NCBI GenBank assembly: GCA_963556695.1
Contig: CAUWAG010000007.1
Span: 3,286,001 to 3,350,000, forward strand
Length of the DNA stretch: 64,000 nucleotides
DNA from: Anthostomella pinea
Lineage: Eukaryota; Ascomycota; Sordariomycetes; Xylariales; Xylariaceae
Direction: 5' to 3'
The notes under the pieces are model-generated. The model was not told where the DNA came from. It saw only the letters and a list, made by a program, of their open reading frames with translations, and ran no database searches. Position 1 is the first letter of the stretch. Each line of letters begins with the position of its first letter. The position numbers were made by a program, and so were the translations under genes. Positions 30,776 through 41,542 of the stretch are shown piece by piece.

Positions 30776-31479
30776 ATGCCCCCCTTCACAGACACCACCC
30801 TCTTCCCGGCCTTCTACGAGCTGCCCACCCCCACCCGCAGCGACATCACCACCGCCGACGACACCACATCATGGTACCTACTAGCACAAATCAAGGAGAA
30901 CATGACGGTCACAAAGCCGACGCTGATCTGCACGGACCGGCGGGGGATGGACTTCGCCATCACGTTCGAGGACACGGCGATGAGCCTGCGGGGCTACCGG
31001 AAGGGGCACACGCTGGTGGTGCGGCGGGCTACACGCACGGAGCGCGGGCAGGGGAAGAAGGCTGTTGTCAGGGTCGAGGCTGGGCGGAGCGGGGATGCGA
31101 AGGTGAGTTTGATATTGACGACTTTGGGGAGTTGGATGAGGACTGGCTAGGAATGAGGTGGTGGGGAGAATGCTGACGTTGAGTGCGTAGGTGATACCAG
31201 GTGGTCTGGAGCAGGTCTTCGAGCTGGCTTCTTGCTGGATAGGGAGGGCGTGGGCGAGAAGTGTGCGGCGTGTGGGAAGACGGAGGGCGCGTTGATGAAA
31301 TGCACCGGGTGCGGGATCGCTGCTTACTGCAGCAAGGTAGGCTGTTCCTTACTTTCGGATGAAGAGCACGATCACTGCTAACGAACCGAACACAGGCTTG
31401 TCAAGCGAAGGGCTGGAGCGAAATGCTACATAAGTCGAATTGCAAGGTGTTGGAGTCGATCAAGGAGATATGGGGTTGA
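30776..31479 (+). CDS. MYND zinc-finger protein with a one-base frameshift
   Basis: Exons 30776..31102, 31191..31336 and 31396..31479 (donors GTGAGT and GTAGGC). The start has a good context (CCACCATGCC). Exon 1 codes MPPFTDTTLFPAFYELP...RRGMDFAITFED...YRKGHTLVVRRA. Exon 2 starts VIPGGLEQVFELA, and the frame then has to move by one base near 31230 to read LLDREGVGEKCAACGKTEG. The MYND finger is complete across exons 2 and 3: CAACGK, CTGCG, YCSKACQAKGW, HKSNC. About 185 aa if the frame is continuous. Family knowledge: MYND is a protein-protein interaction zinc finger; the N-terminal part is shared with small fungal MYND proteins of unknown role. The missing base may be a real mutation or an assembly error. 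Confidence 0.7.
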
Positions 31480-31776
31480 CGGTAATACGTCTGCTGTAGT
31501 TGTTGCTTGGGGAGTTATAGGAATTGATGCATGGCACTGGCTGTCGTTAGAATAAGGCAGTGTGGCTCAATTTGACTTTGGTCTCAAAACACGATTCAAC
31601 GATTTGAAATGGATCTGTTTTGGCCGCTTTAGATATCGACGATGCATTATATGCATTGAGATCTCGCCGGAACCATGGGCTTGGGTCCTGCCCTCCCAAA
31701 CTCGAGTCATGATAACCCTTCATCCAAGCCTACGAGTCATGCTGCCATGCTAGACCCAAACATAAAGGCATCCGTA

Positions 31777-32832
31777 TCATCGATCCTCACGTAACCGATA
31801 CATGATGTCCATCCTGACAGTATACTTGATACCGGCCGTGACGTCGTCACCCGAGTGTCTAAGCCGGGAATGCTGGAAGATGAGCACCCGGCCCGCCTTC
31901 GGGTCTATATCCATCTTGCGCTTGCCATCCCTGGAGAGAAACGAAGTCGCGTCTCCACGCAGCTCTGCCTCGTCCCCAACTTCTCGTTGCAAATTATTCA
32001 GGTACAGATGCACCGTAAAGTAGGTCTGGCTGTATCCGCCGTCGTCGTAGGTGTGCACGGGCCGCCCCGGCACGGCCCCGGAGCCGTTGTTGCCGGACCG
32101 CGCGGCGAATTTCGAGTCGTAGCTGTTATCGCTGCCCTTGTCGCCGATGCGCGGGCGCTTGGTCGTCGGGCTCGCGAGCGCCTTGACCAGCGCGATGATG
32201 TTAGGCGCGCTGATGCTGACGATGGAGATTGACCCCTCGATGACCGCCCAGTAGAGGTACTGCGGTAACCGCCACGTCAGGTCCTTTTGGACCGTCGGGA
32301 TGAGCTCGATCGTCGACACCATTCTGCCGAGCGAGATCACGATGACCGAGTAGGTCAGGAAGAAGGCGCCTAGCAGGTACAAGCGCCGCCTCAGCGAGGT
32401 TTTCAGCCCCCATATCATGGGGACCGGGAGCAGCAGGATGTAAAAGTCGACGGCGGTGGAGAGGACAGCCGTGGACAGGTACCAGGGGAAGTCGTCGACG
32501 CAGTGCCCGGGTAAAGTCGGGTTCCAGGCCTTTGGGATGGGCGTGCATTGGAAGATTGTCGAAACGATGGATGAGATGGTCCAGGCGGTGACCAGAATGC
32601 CGGCGAACCAGAGGTTGTACCGGAAGGCTTTGTTGTGGGAGGGAAAGATGCGCGCGTAGAAGCAGATGGCCGACAGCTTGGGGAAAGATATGGAGCTGTC
32701 AAAGAAGAAGATGGCGATATATTGGCGTTTTCCGTTTTCGAAAAGCAGCAAAGGGTTGTTCGCGGCGACTACATCGGCATGGAGCCCGAGTCCGATCTCT
32801 CGCCAGGAGAGACAAATTCCAAGCAGAGCGAG
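31777..32832 (-). CDS. chimera: Fung_rhodopsin (PTH11/SAT4-like) membrane domain fused to the C-terminal half of a 2OG-Fe(II) oxygenase
   Basis: Open from an acceptor at 32833-32835 to a stop at 31777 (351 aa visible). The first exon(s) lie to the right and are not identified. The N-terminal part has TM helices typical of Fung_rhodopsin: LALLGICLSWREIGLGLHADVV, then KLSAICFYARIFP, AFRYNLWFAGILVTAWT, ..FQCTPIPKAWNP...C, YLSTAVLSTAVDFYILLLPVPMIW, LGAFFLTYSVIVISLGR and YWAVIEGSISIVSISAPNI. About 40 residues of Gly/Ser-rich tail later (near 32060) the sequence becomes HTYDDGGYSQTYFTVHLYLNN, DATSFLSRDGKRKMDIDPKAGRVLIFQH, then RHSGDDVTAGIKYTVRMDIMY. That is the C-terminal double-stranded beta-helix of fungal prolyl-hydroxylase-like oxygenases with its distal His and 2OG-binding residue. 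The metal-binding HxD is altered (HTYD). The join is in one continuous frame with no stop. Confidence 0.7.
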   Translation of the reverse strand, partial: LALLGICLSWREIGLGLHADVVAANNPLLLFENGKRQYIAIFFFDSSISFPKLSAICFYARIFPSHNKAFRYNLWFAGILVTAWTISSIVSTIFQCTPIPKAWNPTLPGHCVDDFPWYLSTAVLSTAVDFYILLLPVPMIWGLKTSLRRRLYLLGAFFLTYSVIVISLGRMVSTIELIPTVQKDLTWRLPQYLYWAVIEGSISIVSISAPNIIALVKALASPTTKRPRIGDKGSDNSYDSKFAARSGNNGSGAVPGRPVHTYDDGGYSQTYFTVHLYLNNLQREVGDEAELRGDATSFLSRDGKRKMDIDPKAGRVLIFQHSRLRHSGDDVTAGIKYTVRMDIMYRLREDR

Positions 32833-32975
32833 CTGGATAGGCTATTCATTTGTTAGACCGGTAATGGAGGGCAGTCTACGCGGTCACCAGCCTCAGGACT
32901 TGTTGCTCTTGGGTGACCTGTATCCTCGACGGTGAAAGGGTCGAGGTGTCTTTCTTGGCGAAAGCCAACGACGTA

Positions 32976-35191
32976 CCATCCCCCCCCCCCATAGGAGTCG
33001 GACAGCCAAACCCCACCATCACCACCAAAACACCCCTTTATTCACTTACACGCCTTCAGCCCGATATTGAAGTTATTTAAAATGTAATTGGTGCTCTAGA
33101 TAGCCCGGATCTTGGGGTATACTCTGATATAGAATTTACCCCGCCTAGCCTACGTGATTGGTCATCTATTACCCTGCGTTTCTTACCTCAAATAGTAAAT
33201 CTATGGCCCTACAAGGCTCCCCTGAAGCCTTGTTCTATATGCAATACAGCATCGTATAGCCGCCCAAAATGCCTCCCTATTCGTATACAGAGGATCAGAT
33301 AGCGAATTCCATCTTAGATATCACGGATGAGGGCCTGTCTTTACGAAAAAGTGCTCAAAAACACGGCATCCCGCCCTAAACGCTGTCTGATCGACTTAAC
33401 GGCAAGCCTACGAGGGCTGAAGCCCACAAGCAGCAACAGAGACTCTCCCCTTCTCAAGAAACCATTATAGTCAAATGGATTTTGCGTCAGGAGAAGCTAG
33501 GACTAGCCCCTTCGCACTCCCTAGTTCGTGAGATCGTCACAAAGTTGTTAAAAAAGAAGGGAGATAAACGCGCTTTGGGAGATACGTTCATGGCAGGCTT
33601 CAAGCGCCGCAACCCTCAAATAAAGACCAAAATTGGCAAAAGGATGGAATCAGCGCGCTTTAAGGGGTTCACGCCCAAGGCAGTCAACTGGTTCTTCGAC
33701 ATTCTCGAGGATTACGGCTGGGTGAAGCCAGAGAACAGGTATAATGTCGATAAGGGCGGCATTATGACGGGCTATAGTAGCTCTATCTATCCCTTTAATT
33801 CCGCAAAAGTTCTAATCGTATTCACAGGTATCGACTCTCTCGTTCTGGGTAGTTCTGCTACCAAGAAATCCTTCCTGAAAAGCCCCCAGAGCCGCAGTTG
33901 GACCTCTTTTATCGAGGCCATCTCAACTACGGGAAGAATCCTCAAACCGGGCATTATCTTTAAGGGCAAGGACCTCCAGGTCCAATGGTTTATCAAGGAG
34001 TTTCAAAAGACCGCCGATTGGCATTTTATATGCTCAGATAACGGCTGGACCTCCAATGACATCGCCTGCCAGTGGCTAGAAGACGTGTTCATCCCACAGG
34101 TGGACAAGGTACGAGGAAAATATCAGTCTGAAGCTGTTCTTTTGATACTAGATGGCCATGGTAGCCACACCTCCGTACGTATATGATTTTTCTTTATTTT
34201 ATTTAGACTTCTTTTAGTTTTTCTAGAATTAATCCGGGTTAACCCGTATTAATAGGACGAATTTATGACCATGTGTTATTTCGCCAATATCTTGCTCTGT
34301 TTCTTCCCTGCAAAGACCAGTCACGGCATGCAGCCCCTGGATAACGGGCCCTATTATGCCCTGAAGGCTCACTACCAGAAATTTCTCTCGCAGCTGAATT
34401 CCTTGGCGGATGCCTCGCCTGTTGACAAGATCAACTTCATTCGGTGCTATAGCCAAGCAAGAACTTCTGCTTTTACTAAAGCAAACATCCTCTCTGGATT
34501 CAGAACCACTGGATGTTATCCAATCAGCCGCAGAAAATGCCTAACACATACAGAAATCCAGGAAGATAAGCAGAAGACCCCTGAGCCTGAGACCCCTAAA
34601 AGCTCTAAACCAGAGGACCAACGGACCCCTACTACAAGCCGGGAGATCATAGATTTCGGCAAAAATAAATCCCCTAGCACCCGCTTAAAGTACAGGAAGA
34701 TAGCCAACGCGTTCGAGACCAAGGAGACGGAAATTGTCATCCAAGCCCGGACGATCAAAGCCCTGGAGGCTGAACTGGAGCGACTATGGCCCAAAAAGCG
34801 GCAAAAGATTCCTAATCCTAACAAGAAATTTAGATTAGTGACAGAGATCTTGTCTAAAGGAGATATTATTGGCCTTAAAACGCCTGCAGAGATACAAGAA
34901 GAGATAATTATTGAGTCAGAGGATAAAGAGGAAGATAAGGATGAAGCCCCTGAAGAGGCCGCTTTGGAGGCCATCCAGCAGTCTAGGCTGACACGTTCCG
35001 GCCGCGCAATACGGGCGCACGCTAGACTGTATGAATGAGCAGCTTCAGCACTCTCAAATGATAATTTTGCTGAATTTCTCTGATCTGAATGACGTCTTTT
35101 ACATGTGGATGAATAAAGGGGTGTTTTGGTGGTGATGGTGGGTTTTGGCTGTCCGACTAGTGGGGGTGTCCGACTTCTATGGGGGGGATGG
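32976..35191 (+). mobile_element. pogo/Fot1-type DNA transposon, 2.2 kb, TA target duplication
   Basis: Flanked by TA (32974-32975 and 35192-35193). Both ends carry long inverted repeats starting CCATCCCCCC and sharing AGTCGGACAGCCAAA followed by CACCATCACCACCAAAACAC and CCCTTTATTCA (left to about 33050, right from about 35108). The right end has about 17 extra bases between the CCCCATAG part and the GTCGGACAGCC part. The interior codes a DDD transposase interrupted by one stop. Confidence 0.85.
33269..35038 (+). pseudogene. pogo-type DDE_1 transposase with one nonsense codon
   Basis: Two exons, 33269..34174 and 34256..35038 (81-bp in-frame intron, donor GTACGT). The start MPPYSYTEDQIANSILDI is a Psq-type helix-turn-helix; codon 37 is TAA at 33377-33379, after which the frame stays open for the rest (TLSDRLNGKPTRAEAHKQQQ..., CENP-B-like HTH). 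Three catalytic Asp positions are present: YNVDKGG, LILDGHGSH and QPLDNGPY. The first motif reads DKGG where DEKG is usual. The C-terminus is basic then acidic with LTRSGR near the end. Family knowledge: cut-and-paste transposase. A single stop and otherwise intact frame suggest a recent loss. Total 562 codons plus terminator. Confidence 0.8.
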
Positions 35192-35517
35192 TACATTAAC
35201 AGATTGACTGCGGAATAAGCAGTAATCCAATGCTGATCCCAGCCGATCAATCCTGAAGCCCTGTCACAGGAAGAACTCGAAAACAGACGTGGATATGTGT
35301 CCAATAGTCATCTAGGCGGTGTCTCATGACTTAGCCACTTCAGCCGATTGGTGTCACAACCGAAACCTGTGAGCAGCATCATACTGTTAGAGGTCGACGA
35401 GCGTACCGTGAGTCTGGCCTTGGGGAAACAAGCTCGAGCATCACATAAGTATAGAGTCAGTCCCCCACCGGCAAGGGGTTTCAGTTCCAGCTTTTTGAGG
35501 ATCTACTCGGCGTCATT

Positions 35518-36082
35518 GGCCGTATGGCGCAATGGTCAAATGCGCCTGGTTGTGTTCTCGTTTGTGCGGTGAGCGACGAGAACAAGTGGGTTCGAATCTT
35601 GCTATGGCCCCCTTTCTGACCCGGCTTGTGCGAGTCGACAACCAGCACACGAAAGTGGAGAGGCCCCATTATCGCAGAACCCAATAGCTAAGCAGCTTGT
35701 CTCCATAATACCCACTCCTGCGAGGTTTTTCCCCCTTATAGTTTTCTTCGCCAGCAGATAACAAATACCTACTTCACCCACTAATGCGACATATATCGAA
35801 CGGCTATTGGAACGATGTGTACACCAGAGGATTGAGGTTCACTGGGTCGCTTTGTCACTAGACAGGAGGTTTTTCTGACAGAATCGTGCTTGGGTATTGA
35901 CTAAAACCATCTGGACACTCCAGATTGGTACTGCTACAACGAGGATAGGCTCGTGCGCGGATCTGAATGTATCTAGACTGACACCTCTACAACCTTGCGA
36001 TGCAATGGCTCTGGGAGGCGTGGTTTGCCCTGTTGAGGGACTGCACCCACGATAAATACAATCAATCAATCAATCATCAATC
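35518..36082 (+). mobile_element. SINE copy 1, full length, tRNA-derived head, TSD CTCGGCGTCATT
   Basis: Flanked by a perfect 12-bp duplication (35506-35517 and 36083-36094). The head GGCCGTATGGCGCAATGG... carries a perfect pol III A box (35525-35535) and B box GTTCGAATC (35590-35598) and can pair with ..CTATGGCC as an acceptor-like stem; the T-arm holds several G-U pairs. The tail is (CAAT)n. A 5'-truncated copy lies at 41312..41529 and an internally deleted copy at 62859..63347. Confidence 0.85.
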
Positions 36083-36094
36083 CTCGGCGTCATT

Positions 36095-36831
36095 ACGCGC
36101 GCTCCATGTCAGGCGACGGTAGCTGGCCCACATCCGCTCTGGTATCCTGTGCTTTTACTGTGGCCAGAGCATGCATCAGACCCGAAACAGGTATTCTGAA
36201 TATAGATGCCTAGGTACCCGTTCGGTCCACGCAGCGACCCACCACCGTCGTTGGACCGTGTATGTACACCGTAAAGCAAGAATTGAATGGAAGCCTGGAA
36301 GTTATCAGTACAGGAATGATCGTGTATTACTTTTCTCAGAACGGGGTGATCCCGAAAGGATGACGTGGGGCGAATGACCCTAGTCAGAACCACGACTTTA
36401 TCCGGCGACAGATTCGTGTTGCGCCCCCCGAGGAGCCACAAGGCTTGATCCTATTCCCATGTAGCCTTGCATACGTGGGCCTCGGGATCTCCGCGATGAC
36501 CGGCATGATGGGTTTTGCAGGATCTGGGCTGTCTATCCTTGTGGATGCTCCCTTAGATCAGGTACAGTGTCAGAATTTTTTCGTGAGGGAGGCAAAAAGA
36601 ACGTTTGCCTGATGCAGCGGGATATCCTATTTGTGTCAGGCGGTGGATCTTGTTCAGCACTTTGCCACGCTGCTGGAGCAACGCATGAGCAGTAGGTGGC
36701 GACGTTCGTGGGCATCAGAGGGATGTGTGTCTCTACGGAGGGTACAAGTACAGCTGTAAACGCTGCCTTTCCAGAAGAGCATGACCCTCAATAACCCACG
36801 TCTCTTGCTTTTCATCTCTCTTGTGCCGGCA
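36095..36831. other. region between SINE and carboxypeptidase gene
   Basis: No supported gene. It should contain the carboxypeptidase promoter. Frames of 60-110 aa on both strands are unpatterned. Confidence 0.4.
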
Positions 36832-38571
36832 ATGACTCGTGATTCGATTTTTGCTTGTCTACTTGCGGGCGCGCTGCCCGTCCTAGCAGCGACTCTCCCT
36901 AGCTTCCTCCACACCCGAGACAGCTTTAAGCAGCCCCTGGGTCTCTGCGAAACAGATAAAAAGGTACAGCAATATTCGGGCTACATCAAGGTAGAGGACG
37001 ATATTGAGTTGTTTTTCTGGTACGCATATTCCAAAGACTCACACCCTACACCTTGACACCGCCGTACATGCAATGCGCCACAATCTTAAGTTGTCCAGTG
37101 TGTCGTCCATTTTAAGGTTCAATTTTCAAATGCGCCCTAACATGGTTCTAAGAGACTCACTGGTTCCAATCTTGGCTAACCCAAGGACGCTCGTAGGTTT
37201 TTTGAAGCTCGCAAAGATCCAGACAAGAAGCCACTCGTGGCATCTTTCGCAGGCGGTCCGGGTCTCGACAGTACCGGTGAAGTCCTGCTACTCGGGCCTT
37301 GCACGTTTGACGACGTGGAAGGAGATGACCCAAAACGCAACGACTTCAGCTTCACAGAAGTGGCAAACATGATATTCATAGACCAACCGGTCGGTGTTGG
37401 CTTTTCAAAGGGCAGCGACGATAAAATCGAGGAGATGGATTCTACTGACAAGGCGGCTCCACTGATTTGGAAGTTCTTCCAGGAACTGTACAAGCACAAG
37501 GAGTTCTCCAAATTCAAGGGTCGCGACACAGGAATAATGACCTCGTCGTACGGAGGGCATTATGGACCAGCCTTTGCAAGCTACATGCTGAAACAGAAAG
37601 CGAGCAAGACTGGCGTGCCTATCAACCTCCGGTGGCTCGCCATCGATAGTGGTAGCATGGACCTCGGTATCATGGCGAGCTCCTCGATCGATTACGCCTA
37701 TAATAATTCATACAAAAAGCTCATCACGAAACCGGCAGACTACGACGCTTTGCGGCAGGAATTCACCGAGGATTGTGCTCCACTTCTGAAAAAGTGTAAG
37801 GAATCCGATGAAGATGACGACTGCGAGGATGCTGCCATGAATTGCATGCCGTTCGCTGCAGGCGACGTACTCAAAGAAATGGGTATGGATTTCGACAAGC
37901 TAGATGTGTCAGAGTCCGTGAATGAGGACTCACCATGGGATGGTCCCAAAAACGACTGGCTCTCTCAGGCAAAAATAGGGCGGGAGTTAGGTGCCGAGCA
38001 GGAGTACGCGGGCTTCAACATGGAGATCATAAAGCAGTTCTACGGAACAGGGGATCGTACGTACCACCGCCTGTCTTTTTTTACCTCAAAGTTATGTCTC
38101 GACCGATTGCTAATGACTCCAAGCTGCACGCTCGTCGTTATCCACTCTTGGCATGGTTGCAAAGGCCGGTGTTGCCATCTTACTCACGGCTGGCGACAAG
38201 GAGTAAGTCATACATGCTCTCAAGTCAACGCCCTCATGCTAACAAAATTTTAACCTAGTTTGTTTTGCAACCATAAAGGTGTACAGAAGTCCGCGGAGAG
38301 CATTGATTTTAAAGGCCGCGATAAGTTCGCACGCAAGGCGTTGTCTCCGTGGAAGGTCAACGGCAATACTTACGGGGAGTATAAGACAGAAGGCAGTATC
38401 TCATACCTGAATGTAAAAGATGCAGGACACGGCACATTCGCGTATCGTAAGCCACCCATCTTCTATTCAGGCACTATTTCGCACCGGTGCTGACCTGAAG
38501 CAGAGCCCGCAGCAGGACTGGCTTTTTTCCGGCAATTTTTGGCAAAAGACCACTTAGTCTCTGAGGGTTGA
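36832..38571 (+). CDS. serine carboxypeptidase, peptidase family S10, secreted or vacuolar
   Basis: Five exons: 36832..37019, 37197..38056, 38124..38202, 38259..38446 and 38504..38571, in frame throughout (460 aa). An upstream in-frame Met at 36781 would add 17 residues, but the Met at 36832 starts a clean signal peptide (SIFACLLAGALPVLAATLP). Family motifs: SGYIKVEDDIELFFWFFEARKDP, FAGGPG in place of the usual NGGPG, IDQPVGVGFS, and the catalytic Ser motif as SSYGGHYGP (usually ESYGGHY). The catalytic Asp region is LLTAGDKD then CNHKG, and the catalytic His is DAGHGTFAY; the final exon QPAAGLAFFRQFL closes the fold. All three catalytic residues are present. The Glu of ESYGG (acid-range tuning) and Asn of NGGPG are replaced, as in some divergent fungal members. 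Cysteines such as CESD..DDCED..MNC may form the lid disulphides. Complete, surrounded by mobile DNA. Confidence 0.82.
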
Positions 38572-40176
38572 TACCATTCTGCTGGTAACTGCCACCGAAG
38601 CGGCATCAGGAAAACCTGGTATGGTAGTGGCATCACACGAAGGGATTACAACCTCCCGGATGAAACATACGTGGCTTGTTGAGGAGGAGGCAAGTCAGTG
38701 AGGCATGATTCGTTCATCTGCTTCCAACTTAGGGCCGGAACACACTCGCTTCATATCCAACGGGGGGCGAACGCGAGAGCTATACGGGAATCATGGATAG
38801 ACATAGAGGAGTTATAGAGGATATATAGATCAATGGGCATAAATTCATAAAGTCAACTTTACCTTCTGAGTCCTTGTCCACAGCCCTCCAAACGGTCCAC
38901 ATGTTTCACCTGGAGGATGGGCTGGATTTTGAGCTCGAAAATATTAGTAGCAGGAGTTCGAGAACTTACGTTTCATTCAGAGGTCGCGATCCGAGCTTTA
39001 CCCCAACCGCCGCACGATAAATGGAGTATCAAAATCGTCCACCAAGGTGTCTCGCGGGCGACAGACTCATTGCAGGACTATTGAAGGGCCACCAGCTCTG
39101 GGCCACCCGAAATGATGCTGAACAGTAAAGGCTGTGATGAAGTAATGCCGTTCATCGCCGGTAGCTACCTACAGAGGAATCACGGCTCTGTACCTAGGTA
39201 TTCAGGCGGCAAGCTGACTTGCTCAAACTCATGTTGTCAGTCTCCAACCCCTTCCACCACAGCGACGGCATCGGGCTCTACGGTATCTGCCCCGGGATGG
39301 TGCAGATTTCTCCTACTAGATCTTTAGACCTGGTGGCGTTGCCTTACTCCGCTCTCCTCACTATCAACCTACTGCCCTATTGCGATATAGATACCCCCCC
39401 ACGCCGCCTACCAGACAATGCAGCGTTAATTCTGTGCGAACTCAGATTCGGAGGGAACCTGGCGCCCTGTTCGATGGCGGAGGTGATCCTGAGCCAGCCA
39501 GCGGCGGCAGCATTATGCGCACTGCATCAACTGGGCCGGTTCGAGTTCGGGACCTACGTGCCTGTCGTCCGAGTGGGCCTCTTTGGGTGCGCAGCGTAGC
39601 GAATGAGCTTGGGTTATTTTGGCAAAGCCGAGGATGTGTTTCTTGGTTTCAAGTGACAGTCCACCCGGACGTTCCCTGCGGGCAATGCTGGATGGCGCGC
39701 AAGCCACAGTGGCGCTCAGGCGGTGGCAGTGCACCTACATGGCCAATAGGGCATTTTGGGACCACCTAGCTAGATTCTTCTGAGACCACATACATACAGA
39801 AAATCACCAGAAATATACCTATACATCCGATTGACCATCATACACGCTATTTCACAGGCAAGGCATTCGCCAGCCGAGGCGAAAGATTCTGATTCCTGTT
39901 CAGAGGATGGATTTACCACGGAGGTTCATCTCCATTAGACACTGGTTGGAAAGACTGAGCAGGTAGAGGCCACGATCGTGAGTTCGAATTGGAAGGCTCG
40001 CTGGCAACGCAGTCGAGATCAATCACAAAGATTTCGATACTATGGCTAGCAAACTCCCTCGCCAAACGGATGGAATATCCCCAGACATTGATGGATCTCC
40101 CCTGCGACAAAAGCACGCTTGCCGGTCATTTTTGCCTCTCCATGCAATTAAGGACAAGAAAGATAGCCAGTACCAT
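38572..40176. other. 1.6 kb without a supported gene
   Basis: Several 70-130 aa frames around 39219-39769 are in competing registers with no domain. Composition is ordinary; no repeat shared with other parts was found. Confidence 0.35.
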
Positions 40177-41037
40177 CTATAGCGATCTCATCAGATCCTT
40201 GAAAAGTTCCATCCTCTGGTGGCATTCCCTCAATGCCTTATTGCCCTGCTTTGACCACTTGTGTACCACAGCCTGCCCTTTCCTGATCACAGCAGATGTG
40301 ATCTGCGCCTCCTGAGTTTCCTGCTTCTCCTGCTTCTCCTGCTTCTCCTGCTTCTCCTGCTTCTCCTGCTTCTCCTGCTTCTCCTGCTTCTCTTCGTCGA
40401 CCGAACATAGACTCATCTCCTTGATGATGCAATCTCCGAATAAATCGAAACCTCTGGGTTCCTTGATAAACTGCCGCAGGACGAAAATCGTGGCACAGAG
40501 CCAGAAACGGGTACCTGAGTCAATAAGGTATCAGCATTCGTCATGAGTACCTAGGTAGTCACCATTGGGCAGGTAGCAATATGCCCGTCACTCACCTCGT
40601 CCTTCTCGCAGTCCGTAGTTCATGATACCAGTCCGCTGCAGCGTGAGCAAGAGGTATCCCACCTTGGCGCCCGGCATTGTCGCGCGTCCGAAGTGCTGGG
40701 TGGATGCTTCAAGCATCCTTGCAAAGCTCTTGCTGGGGACGGAGTCCGCTTCGCTGCAGGCCGGAGTGCAGGTGATAGCGGTAGTCGGGCAGCCGGACGT
40801 CTGCTGGGGGTAGAGGTGGAGGGCGTGGCCGCCTGCTGTGATGAGTCCAATTACCCATCCTCTGGCTGAGGTTGCGCCGGTGGGGTTCTTGAGGAAGAGA
40901 AGCCAAAGGCCGGTGACGTGTGAGCTCAGAACCGTGTTCCAGTTCGGGTGCTTGTCGCTGTCGGAGTAAGGGAGGAAAGTGATGGAGGGAAGGCTGGTGA
41001 CCTTTGCGCTTCGAGGGTCTTGCTGTGCCGACGACAT
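40177..41037 (-). CDS. unrecognised two-exon protein with a (KQE)n tract
   Basis: Exons 40596..41037 and 40177..40514 (81-bp intron, donor GTGAGT); 259 aa. The start at 41037 has a CACC context (CACCATGTCGTC); an upstream Met at 41124 would add 29 residues. Exon 1 codes ITFLPYSDSDKHPNWNTVLSSHVTGLWLLFLKN, AGGHALHLYP, and ends YLLLTLQRTGIMNYGLREGRG; exon 2 continues TRFWLCATIFVLRQFIKE. This looks like a compact beta-rich fungal domain with a G-x-RFW signature; I cannot name it with confidence. About residue 185 a run of KQE triplets begins, coded by a 9-bp repeat, then a short helical end (QAVVHKWSKQGNKAL). Cytosolic by appearance. Confidence 0.5.
40318..40391 (-). repeat. 9-bp coding microsatellite (TTCTCCTGC)n
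   Basis: About eight tandem units of TTCTCCTGC on the plus strand encode (KQE) triplets in the second exon of the gene at 40177..41037. Length variation between strains would change the protein by three residues per unit. Confidence 0.85.
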
Positions 41038-41311
41038 GGTGACGGAGGAAGGTGTGGTACGGTGCTTCTGATGCTCTTTCTCTGCTAGCAAATGAAGACG
41101 CAGGGCGGTGCCGATGGTTTGCAAATTCAGTCGCAGGTTGGCTTGGTGGATTGTTTCGAATGGATCGCGGATGTGCGCGTGGATTGTTGCAAAGGACGTG
41201 GTGTGCAGTTACAGGCTGCATACCTAAGATGTTGGAATGTGATCTATGACGAGGCAGTATCTCTACGTTTTCATTCGTATGGGATTAACAGCTACAATCA
41301 GTCGTGACAAA

Positions 41312-41529
41312 GGAGGTTTTTCTGACGGAATCGTGCTTGGGTATTGACTAAAACCATCTGAACACTCCAGATTGGTACCGCTACAGCGAGGATAGGCTCG
41401 TGCGCGGATCTGAATGTATCTAATTTGACACCTCTACAACCTTGCGATGCAATGGCTCTGGGAGGCGTGGTTTGCACTACTGAGGAGCTACCCCCCACGT
41501 TAAATACAAAACAAACAAACAAACAAACA
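41312..41529 (+). mobile_element. SINE copy 3, 5'-truncated, TSD CAGTCGTGACAAA
   Basis: Corresponds to 35865-36082 of the full copy (GGAGGTTTTTCTGAC..., TTGCGATGCAATGGCTCTGG). The tail is (AAAC)n instead of (CAAT)n. A perfect 13-bp duplication lies on both sides (41299-41311 and 41530-41542). 5' truncation with a long duplication fits LINE-type target-primed reverse transcription. Confidence 0.85.
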
Positions 41530-41542
41530 CAGTCGTGACAAA

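Noticed and set aside
34516..35304. 262-aa minus-strand frame across the pogo right end
   Set aside because: Mostly antisense of the transposase C-terminus and the inverted repeat. I considered that its first part joins the rhodopsin-like gene across the transposon, but found no motif to support that.
35518..35609. Possible tRNA gene with intron
   Set aside because: It has A and B boxes and an acceptor-like stem, but it is the head of a repeated element with target duplications and a simple-sequence tail, so it is a SINE.
40314..40400. CRISPR-like or tandem regulatory array
   Set aside because: 9-bp units without spacers inside an exon; a coding microsatellite.
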